DNA of 64,000 nucleotides from positions 62,001 through 126,000 of the forward strand of contig JAZNGA010000052.1 of NCBI GenBank assembly GCA_045576235.1. The letters are read 5' to 3'. The translations under genes and the position numbers were made by a program. Below, one piece after another: positions 8,949 to 15,474 of the stretch. The stretch comes from SIG437 sp045576235. GTDB taxonomy: Bacteria; Bacillota; Clostridia; UBA1381; UBA9506. Each line of letters begins with the position of its first letter. Positions within the stretch are counted from its first letter, which is position 1. A model generated the notes under the pieces. It was given only the letters and a program-made list of their open reading frames with translations. It made no database searches and was not told the DNA's origin.

Positions 8949-9055
8949 AAAGTTTTTGAAACAGCTGAAAAATGCGCTTTTCAGAGCACCGTCAAAATGA
9001 TGGATAAATGGAGAATAACGGCTTGTTTTTTGTATAATAATTTGCATTTAAAGGC
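8949..9055 (+). other. Intergenic stretch with a perfect 7-bp hairpin
   Basis: Between the possible small gene and the deoR promoter. CTGAAAA (8965-8971) and TTTTCAG (8978-8984) pair perfectly around ATGCGC, but no T-run follows, so it is not a convincing terminator. Nothing else was recognised here. Confidence 0.4.
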
Positions 9056-9084
9056 TTGACATAACATATATGATGTTATATAAT
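9056..9084 (+). promoter_or_regulatory. Consensus promoter with dyad operator, for the deoR-dehydrogenase operon
   Basis: TTGACA (9056-9061), a 17-base spacer and TATAAT (9079-9084) form a textbook vegetative promoter. A perfect inverted repeat ATAACAT (9061-9067) / ATGTTAT (9073-9079) fills the spacer and touches both hexamers. A protein bound there would block RNA polymerase, so this is the best candidate for autoregulation by the adjacent DeoR protein. Confidence 0.75.
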
Positions 9085-9135
9085 AACAGATGAATGTGAA
9101 AAAATCACACGCGTTTATCGGAGGGAGATGACAAA

Positions 9136-9906
9136 ATGCCAGAAACAAGACGAAGTTTAATATATGAATTAATAGAAAAAAAGGGCGAGGTGACAATAGC
9201 TGAGCTCTGCGAAATGTTTCCGGATGTGTCATCAATGACCATAAGGCGTGACCTTGATGCTCTGGAGCATGAAAACAAAATCGTTAAAACAAAAGGCGGA
9301 GCAAAGTCCATTAGTCATCTTTCAAGAAGCATGATAAAAGGCAGCGTGGAAGATGATTATGCAAGACGCGAAATGCTTAACCCGTCGCTCAAGACAGAAA
9401 TCGCAAAAAAAGCGGCTCCCCTTGCAGAAGAAGGAAGAAGCATTTTTATTGATGCAGGTTCTACCATGATGAGCTTAGCGTCAAACCTTTTAGAAGGAAG
9501 ATTTTATGTCATAACAAGCGGCGTTAATGTTGCTTTGGAGATGTCACTCAATAAGCACGCTAAAGTCCATCTTTTGGGAGGACAGCTTAACAGAAGCAAC
9601 TTCTGTGTTTCGGGGGCAGGAGCTTTGGAGCAGATTAAAGAAATGAACATCGACATCGCTTTTATGGGAGCAAGCGGATTTAGCGCCGAGAGCGGTTTCA
9701 CAAACGGAGACTTTAATGAGTGTGAGCTTAAAAAGGCGATAATAAAAAAGGCTAAAAAAACAATTATTCTGATGGATTCAACAAAGCTTGGCAAAAGCAT
9801 GCCATATACATTTTGCCAGCTTTCAGACATTGACGCTTTAGTCATTGACAAGCCAAGTGAAAAGCTTCTGAAGTTAGCAGCAGACAGTGGCATAATGTTG
9901 ATTTAA
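9136..9906 (+). CDS. DeoR/GlpR-family sugar-phosphate-responsive repressor
   Basis: A 256-residue DeoR-family regulator. The N-terminal winged helix-turn-helix (residues about 4-58) contains ELCEMFPDVSSMTIRRDLDAL, the family DNA-recognition signature, and the C-terminal DeoRC domain (about 75-235) has IFIDAGSTM, GFTNGDFNECELKK and ILMDSTKLGK, which form the sugar-phosphate pocket. GGAGGGAG precedes the ATG. It is first in a same-strand run with two dehydrogenases and a 2-oxoacid-dehydrogenase-like complex, and has a dyad in its own promoter, so it most likely represses this operon until a phosphorylated sugar appears. The effector is unknown. It could also act on the nearby hexuronate operon. 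Confidence 0.9.
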   Translation: MPETRRSLIYELIEKKGEVTIAELCEMFPDVSSMTIRRDLDALEHENKIVKTKGGAKSISHLSRSMIKGSVEDDYARREMLNPSLKTEIAKKAAPLAEEGRSIFIDAGSTMMSLASNLLEGRFYVITSGVNVALEMSLNKHAKVHLLGGQLNRSNFCVSGAGALEQIKEMNIDIAFMGASGFSAESGFTNGDFNECELKKAIIKKAKKTIILMDSTKLGKSMPYTFCQLSDIDALVIDKPSEKLLKLAADSGIMLI

Positions 9907-9980
9907 GAACCTGGTGTCAGGCTTAAATATAATAAAAACAAATAACCCCTGCTTCCATAGCAGGAGATAGGAGAGATTAA

Positions 9981-11228
9981 ATGAAAACAAAGGCAGTTAG
10001 GCTTTACGGCAAAAATGATTTGAGATTAGAGGAGTTTGAACTCCCGGCAATTAAAGATGATGAAATTTTAGCACATATCATTTCAGACAGTATCTGTATG
10101 TCATCTTACAAAGCAGCAATTCAAGGTGAAGACCACAAGCGTGTTCCTGAAGACATTGCTGAAAATCCCATCATTATAGGACACGAGTTCTGTGGTGAAA
10201 TTGTTGAAGTTGGTGCAAAATGGCAGGATAAGTTTAAGCCGGGTCAGAAATTTGCAATTCAGCCGGCTATCAATTATAAAGGCAGCTTAGCTGCTCCGGG
10301 ATATTCATATAAATATGTTGGTGGCTCTGCAACATATGTTATCATCCCTCACGAATTCATGGAGGAAGGATGTCTCCTTCCTTATGAAGGCGATGCGTTT
10401 TTCTATGGCTCACTTGCTGAGCCTATGAGCTGCATTGTTGGAGGATACCATGCAAGCTACCACACTAAAGCCGGCTCTTATGTTCATGATATGGGCATCG
10501 TTGAAGGCGGAAACGCTGCGATTTTAGCAGGCGTTGGTCCGATGGGACTGGGCGCTATTGACTATGCGCTCCATTGCGACAGAAAGCCAAAAAGACTTGT
10601 TGTGACAGACATTGATTCAGCTCGCTTAGAGAGAGCAGCATCAATTCTCACAGTTGAAGATGCTAAAGCAAACGGCGTTGAGCTCATTTATTTAAACACA
10701 GGAGAAATTGAAGACCCGGTTAAATATATGCTTGATTTAACAGACGGAAAAGGATATGATGATGTTTTCGTGTTTGCACCTGTCAGACCTGTTGTTGAGA
10801 TGGGTGATAAGATCCTCGGCAAAGACGGATGCTTAAACTTCTTTGCAGGCCCGACAAATCCCGCTTTTTCTGCTGAATTTAATTTCTATAATGTTCACTA
10901 TGGTTCAACACACATTGTCGGAACATCGGGCGGTAACACAGATGACATGATTGAATCAATCAAAATGATGGAAAAAGGTTTAATCGACCCGTCTGCTATG
11001 GTAACTCACATTGGCGGCATTGATGCAATCGTTGACACAACATTAAACCTTCCTAAAATCCCGGGTGGTAAAAAGCTTATCTATGTAAATATCGATATGC
11101 CTCTTACAGCTATCGCAGATTTTGACAAATCAGAAGACCCTGTTATCAAAGAGCTTGCAAACATTGTAGCTAAGAACAATGGTCTTTGGTGTGCAGAAGC
11201 AGAAAAATATTTGCTTGCAAATAAATAA
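9981..11228 (+). CDS. Zinc-type alcohol dehydrogenase, L-sorbose-1-phosphate-reductase-like
   Basis: A 415-residue medium-chain dehydrogenase of the Zn-binding threonine/sorbitol dehydrogenase class, closest in length and pattern to SorE-type L-sorbose-1-phosphate reductases. Seen: GroES-like domain with SICMSSYK, IIIGHEFCGEIVEVG (about 60-75; His-Glu zinc region), YGSLAEPMSC (about 136-145), and a Rossmann domain with AAILAGVGPMGLGAID (about 174-189) and VVTDIDSARLERA. The usual catalytic Cys-Gly at position about 40 appears as ICMSS, one residue shifted, and the four-Cys structural zinc lobe is missing, as in SorE relatives. GGAGAG precedes the ATG. A small hairpin (CCTGC/GCAGG around 9945-9965) lies between deoR and this gene. 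Exact polyol or ketose substrate is unknown. Confidence 0.8.
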   Translation: MKTKAVRLYGKNDLRLEEFELPAIKDDEILAHIISDSICMSSYKAAIQGEDHKRVPEDIAENPIIIGHEFCGEIVEVGAKWQDKFKPGQKFAIQPAINYKGSLAAPGYSYKYVGGSATYVIIPHEFMEEGCLLPYEGDAFFYGSLAEPMSCIVGGYHASYHTKAGSYVHDMGIVEGGNAAILAGVGPMGLGAIDYALHCDRKPKRLVVTDIDSARLERAASILTVEDAKANGVELIYLNTGEIEDPVKYMLDLTDGKGYDDVFVFAPVRPVVEMGDKILGKDGCLNFFAGPTNPAFSAEFNFYNVHYGSTHIVGTSGGNTDDMIESIKMMEKGLIDPSAMVTHIGGIDAIVDTTLNLPKIPGGKKLIYVNIDMPLTAIADFDKSEDPVIKELANIVAKNNGLWCAEAEKYLLANK

Positions 11229-11245
11229 TTTTGGAGGAATAACTG

Positions 11246-12274
11246 ATGAAAATATATGAAGCAGCTCCTACCGTCAGAATGATGATTGGCGCTCCTGCAG
11301 TTAAGTTTTCTGAAGGGGAAACAGCAGAGCTCGTGATTGAAGCGAAATGTCCTGCATGCATCAGAGAAGCTTTAAAAGATAAAAAAGGCGCTAAAGCTGT
11401 CAGCATTAAGGGCGTGGGCACATTTACGGCATATAATCCGTTTTCTGCCGGTCGCTTAAACGGAAAAATATCAATCGTGACAGGTTCAGCGCAAGGCTTT
11501 GGTCTTGGAATTGCCGAGGCTATGATAGATGAGGGAGCGTGCGTTGTTATTGCCGACCTCAACTATGACCTTGCAAAATCTGTTGCAGATGAGATTTGTG
11601 CTAAAGCAGGCGAAGGAAGAGCATTTGCAGTTAAAGTTAATGTGGCTGAAGAAGAATCTGTTGAAGAGATGATGGAAGAAACAGCAAAAGCATTCGGCGG
11701 CTTAGACATCTTTGTTAATAATGCAGGTGTTGTCAGAGCAGGAAGCCTGGAGGAAATGGATGCTAAAACATTTGATTTCGTCACAAAAATCAACTATAAT
11801 GCATACTTCATCTGCACGAAGTTTGCGTCGCGCATCATGAAGGCGCAGTTTGAAGCAGACGGTGAAAAACTGTATGACATTATCCAGATTAACTCAAAGT
11901 CAGGTCTTGAGGGCTCAAATAAAAACTTTGCTTATGCAGGCGGAAAGTTTGGCGGCATAGGTCTTACTCAGAGCTTTGCTTTAGAGCTTATTCCTTATAA
12001 CATCAAGGTTAACTCAATCTGCCCCGGAAATTTCTTGGGGGGACCATTATGGTCAGACCCTGAAAAAGGCCTCTTTGTTCAATATTTAAAAGCAGGCAAG
12101 GTTCCGGGAGCAAAGACAGTTGATGATGTCAGAAAATTCTACGAAGCTAAGGTCCCGATGAACAGAGGTTGTGAGACAATTGATGTGGCGCGAGCACTTT
12201 TCTATGTCGTAGAGCAGCAATATGAAACAGGCCAGGCCATCCCCGTGACGGGCGGTCAGGTTATGCTTAAATAA
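11246..12274 (+). CDS. Short-chain dehydrogenase, sorbitol-6-phosphate-dehydrogenase-like, with N-terminal extension
   Basis: A 342-residue protein: an N-terminal extension of about 72 residues and a classical SDR domain. The SDR part has the NAD(P) loop TGSAQGFGLG (about 80-89), the Asp of VVIADLN favouring NAD, NNAG, the catalytic Ser of INSKSG, YAGGK (Tyr-x-x-x-Lys) and CPGNF. SDR proteins of this type oxidise sorbitol-6-phosphate or related polyols. The extension ends in a GVGTFTAY stretch that vaguely recalls the tail of the class-II aldolase domain in bifunctional aldolase/SDR proteins; this is only a suggestion. GGAGG lies before the ATG, 17 bases after the preceding dehydrogenase, so the pair is co-expressed, as in the SorD/SorE pairs of sorbose operons. 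Confidence 0.85.
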   Translation: MKIYEAAPTVRMMIGAPAVKFSEGETAELVIEAKCPACIREALKDKKGAKAVSIKGVGTFTAYNPFSAGRLNGKISIVTGSAQGFGLGIAEAMIDEGACVVIADLNYDLAKSVADEICAKAGEGRAFAVKVNVAEEESVEEMMEETAKAFGGLDIFVNNAGVVRAGSLEEMDAKTFDFVTKINYNAYFICTKFASRIMKAQFEADGEKLYDIIQINSKSGLEGSNKNFAYAGGKFGGIGLTQSFALELIPYNIKVNSICPGNFLGGPLWSDPEKGLFVQYLKAGKVPGAKTVDDVRKFYEAKVPMNRGCETIDVARALFYVVEQQYETGQAIPVTGGQVMLK

Positions 12275-12314
12275 GTTTACAAACAGATTTAAAAATAAAA
12301 AAGGAGTGTATTAA

Positions 12315-14012
12315 ATGGCAACACCAGTAATTATGCCAAGGCAGGGGCAGTCGGTTGAAAGCTGTATCATTGCAAAATGGCATAAACAAAAAGGCGATAA
12401 AGTTGAAGTGGGCGATATGCTGTTCACATATGAAACAGATAAGTCCACATTTGACGAAGAAGCAAAGGTTGCAGGAACATTGCTCGACATCTTCTTTGAA
12501 GAAGGCGATGATGTTGAATGCTTATTAACTGTTTGCGTAATTGGTGAAGAAGGAGAAGATATTGCGCAGTTCAAACCTGCAGGTGGCGAAGAAACAGCAG
12601 CTCCTGCTGAAGAAGAGAAAGCGGCAACAGCTCCTGAAAAAAAAGTGAAGGTGGCAGCACCGCAAGGAAATGCAACACCGGTAATTATGCCAAGACAGGG
12701 ACAGTCAGTTGAAAGCTGTATCATTGCAAAATGGCATAAACAGAAAGGCGATAAAGTTGAAGTTGGCGATTTGCTGTTCACATATGAAACAGATAAGGCT
12801 ACATTTGACGAAGAAGCAAAAGTTGCAGGAACATTGCTCGACATCTTCTTTGAAGAAGGCGACGATGTTGAATGCTTATTAACTGTTTGCGTAATTGGTG
12901 AAGAAGGAGCAGATGTTTCACAGTTCAAAGCTTCAGGTGGCGAAGAAGCAGCAGCTCCTGCTGAAGAGAAGAAAGTTGCAGCGGCACCTGTAGCAGCAGC
13001 TCCGACAGTTGCAGCTGAGCCTAAAGATGGCGCTTTCATTTCACCAAGAGCTAAAAAACGCGCAGAAAAATTAGGCGTGGATTATAGATACGCTGAAGGA
13101 ACAGGTCCTAAGGGAAGAATAATTGAAAGAGACATCGAAGCGCTTGCGGCAAGCGGTGTGATGTTCACAAAGGCAGCAGCTGACGGAGCTTTGGTAGCTG
13201 ACGGTGCTATCACAGGCACAGGCATAGGAGGCAGAGTGACAGTTGCAGACTTAAATGCACCTAAAGCAGAGACTGCAGCAGCGCCTGCAGCAACACCTGC
13301 AGCAGCTTCTGATGAGGCTGAATTCGTTGATGTTCCGATGACAAACATCAGAAAAGTCATTTCTAAAGCTATGCACAATTCTCTCGCAACAACAGCTCAG
13401 CTCACTCTTAACACAAGCTTTGATGCTACAGAGATTATGGCATATAGAAAGAAACTTAAGGCTGGAGCTGAAAAGCTTGGTCTTGGAAATATCACATTAA
13501 ACGACATCGTTTTATATGCTGTTTCAAGAACAATCTTAGCTCATAAAGACTTAAATGCAACACTTAATGACAACACAATGAGAATATTTAACCATTGTAA
13601 CTTAGGCGTTGCTGTTGACACTCCAAGAGGCCTTATGGTTCCGACAATCTTTAAGTCTGACCTTAAGTCACTTGCAGAGATCAGCGCTGAAACAAAGGAG
13701 CTTGCTAAAGCTTGTCAGGGCGGAACAATCAGCCCAGACCTTCTTTCAGGCGGAACATTCACTGTTACAAACCTTGGCTCATTCGGCATCGAATCATTCA
13801 CACCTGTTTTAAATGCTCCACAGACAGGAATTTTAGGTGTTGACACAATTGTTCAGCGTGCTAAAGAGGTTGATGGTGAAATCAAATTCTATCCTGCAAT
13901 GGGACTTTCACTCACATTTGACCACAGAGCAGTTGATGGTGCTCCTGCGGCTAAGTTCTTGCAGGACTTAAAAGCAAATCTTGAAAACTTCAGTGTTTTA
14001 CTTGCAAAATAA
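12315..14012 (+). CDS. E2 acyltransferase of a 2-oxoacid/acetoin dehydrogenase complex, two lipoyl domains
   Basis: A 565-residue dihydrolipoamide acyltransferase. Two lipoyl domains (about 2-80 and 120-198) each carry the lipoylation Lys in ETDKST or ETDKAT. Ala/Pro/Glu-rich linkers follow. A peripheral-subunit-binding domain is at about 237-275 (SPRAKKRAEKLGV, GTGPKGRI), and a second partial copy (GTGIGGRVTVADL) at about 298-310. The catalytic domain runs from about 335 to the end, with VTNLGSFG and the active-site DHRAVDG near residue 536. E2 forms the core that passes the acyl group to CoA. The acyl type cannot be fixed; pyruvate and acetoin systems look alike at this level. GGAGTG precedes the ATG. 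lpdA follows after 25 bases. Confidence 0.92.
   Translation: MATPVIMPRQGQSVESCIIAKWHKQKGDKVEVGDMLFTYETDKSTFDEEAKVAGTLLDIFFEEGDDVECLLTVCVIGEEGEDIAQFKPAGGEETAAPAEEEKAATAPEKKVKVAAPQGNATPVIMPRQGQSVESCIIAKWHKQKGDKVEVGDLLFTYETDKATFDEEAKVAGTLLDIFFEEGDDVECLLTVCVIGEEGADVSQFKASGGEEAAAPAEEKKVAAAPVAAAPTVAAEPKDGAFISPRAKKRAEKLGVDYRYAEGTGPKGRIIERDIEALAASGVMFTKAAADGALVADGAITGTGIGGRVTVADLNAPKAETAAAPAATPAAASDEAEFVDVPMTNIRKVISKAMHNSLATTAQLTLNTSFDATEIMAYRKKLKAGAEKLGLGNITLNDIVLYAVSRTILAHKDLNATLNDNTMRIFNHCNLGVAVDTPRGLMVPTIFKSDLKSLAEISAETKELAKACQGGTISPDLLSGGTFTVTNLGSFGIESFTPVLNAPQTGILGVDTIVQRAKEVDGEIKFYPAMGLSLTFDHRAVDGAPAAKFLQDLKANLENFSVLLAK
12318..12979 (+). repeat. Near-identical tandem duplication encoding the two lipoyl domains
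   Basis: The first copy (from 12318) recurs 354 bases later (from 12672). Over roughly 240 bases only a handful of bases differ, such as CCA/CCG, ATG/TTG and TCC/GCT. Similarity continues at lower level through the Ala-Pro-Glu linkers. The near identity including synonymous sites points to recent duplication or gene conversion. Confidence 0.9.
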
Positions 14013-14037
14013 TTTAAAGAAAGAAGGCAGACTTTAA

Positions 14038-15402
14038 ATGAGTTATGATTTAATTGTTCTGGGCGGCGGCCCGGGCGGATATTTAGCAGCAGAGCGTGCA
14101 GGTCACGCAGGTTTAAAAACTCTTTTGATTGAAAAGAGATTTTTAGGCGGCGTTTGCTTAAACGAAGGCTGTGTTCCGTCAAAAGCATTATTATATTCAG
14201 CAAAAATTTACGACTATGCTCGTTTTTCTGACCACTATGGTGTGACTTGCGGTGATGTTAAGTTTGACCATAAGGCTGTTATCGAGCGCAAGAAAAAGGT
14301 TGTTAACACTTTGGTTTCAGGCATCAAGGCGCAGATGAGAGCAAACAAAGTCACAGTTGCCCTTGGCGAAGGAACAATCTGCGGCAAGCAGGGCGAGGAC
14401 ATAGCTGTTAAAGTTGGCGACGAAACATACACAGGAAAAAGACTTATCATCGCAACAGGCTCTACGCCTGTTATGCCTCCGATTCCGGGCGTTAAGGAAT
14501 GCTTTGAAGCAGGAACTGTTTTAACAAACAGAGAAATCCTTGATTTAGAAGAAATTCCAAACGAACTCGTTATTGTTGGCGGTGGTGTTATAGGCCTTGA
14601 GATGGCATCATATTTCAATTCAGCAGGTTCTAAAGTCACTGTTGTTGAAATGATGAATAAGATTGCAGGCCCGACAGATGCTGAAATCTCAACAATTCTC
14701 ATGAAGAACTATGAGAAAAAGGGCATCAACTTCAAGCTCGGTGCTAAAGTTACTCAGGTTAAGCCCGATAGCGTTGTTTATGAAAAAGACGGTAAAACTG
14801 AAGAAGTTAAGGCTGACAAGGTTCTCCTTTCAATCGGAAGAAGAGCATTCACAGAAGGCATCGGCTTAGAAACACTCGGCGTGTTAACAGAAAGAGGAGC
14901 TATCGTTACAGACAGATTCTCAAAGACAAACATTCCTAATGTTTATGCAGTTGGTGATGTTAACGGTAAATCAATGCTCGCTCACACAGCATACAGAGAA
15001 GCAGAGGTTGCCATTAACAACATTTTAGGCAAAAAAGACATTATGAGATATAATGCAATTCCTGCCATTATCTACACAAATCCTGAAGTTGGCTCTGTCG
15101 GCGAAACTGAAGAAACAGCAAAAGCTAAAGGAATCGACTATGAGGTTGCTAATCTCTCAATGATGTTCTCAGGAAGATATGTTGCAGAAAACGAAGGCGG
15201 AAACGGAATTTGCAAAGTGCTTGTTGACAAAAAGACAAGAAGACTCATAGGTTGTCACATGATTGCAAACTATGCATCAGAAATCATCCTTTCAGCAGGA
15301 ATTATGATTGAAACTGAAATGCGCATTGACGACATTAAGGAAATCGTGTTCCCGCATCCGACAGTCGGAGAGGTTATCCGCGAGGGAATCTTCACACTGT
15401 AA
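14038..15402 (+). CDS. lpdA: Dihydrolipoyl dehydrogenase (E3)
   Basis: A 454-residue FAD/NAD flavoprotein that reoxidises the dihydrolipoyl arms of E2. Seen: FAD loop LGGGPGGYLAA at about 8, the redox disulfide in GGVCLNEGCVPSKA at about 38-51, the NAD-binding GGGVIGLEMA at about 180, the second FAD motif NVYAVGDVNG at about 301, and the interface His-Glu pair in FPHPTVGE near the C-terminus. Length is standard. No lipoyl domain is fused to its N-terminus, unlike many Firmicute acetoin-system E3 proteins. AAGAAGG precedes the ATG. A GC-rich hairpin (GCGGG/CCCGC, about 15426-15440) lies in the 72-base gap before E1 and might tune expression between them. Confidence 0.95.
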   Translation: MSYDLIVLGGGPGGYLAAERAGHAGLKTLLIEKRFLGGVCLNEGCVPSKALLYSAKIYDYARFSDHYGVTCGDVKFDHKAVIERKKKVVNTLVSGIKAQMRANKVTVALGEGTICGKQGEDIAVKVGDETYTGKRLIIATGSTPVMPPIPGVKECFEAGTVLTNREILDLEEIPNELVIVGGGVIGLEMASYFNSAGSKVTVVEMMNKIAGPTDAEISTILMKNYEKKGINFKLGAKVTQVKPDSVVYEKDGKTEEVKADKVLLSIGRRAFTEGIGLETLGVLTERGAIVTDRFSKTNIPNVYAVGDVNGKSMLAHTAYREAEVAINNILGKKDIMRYNAIPAIIYTNPEVGSVGETEETAKAKGIDYEVANLSMMFSGRYVAENEGGNGICKVLVDKKTRRLIGCHMIANYASEIILSAGIMIETEMRIDDIKEIVFPHPTVGEVIREGIFTL

Positions 15403-15474
15403 TTAAAACTATGTAATGTTGAATTGCGGGGGCTTCCCGCTGAATACTAAAATTTTAAGAAAAGGAGTTTAACT

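Noticed and set aside
12311..13039. Long minus-strand reading frame opposite the lipoyl domains
   Set aside because: Ser/Pro-rich mirror of the Ala/Glu-rich E2 coding sequence, with no ribosome site.
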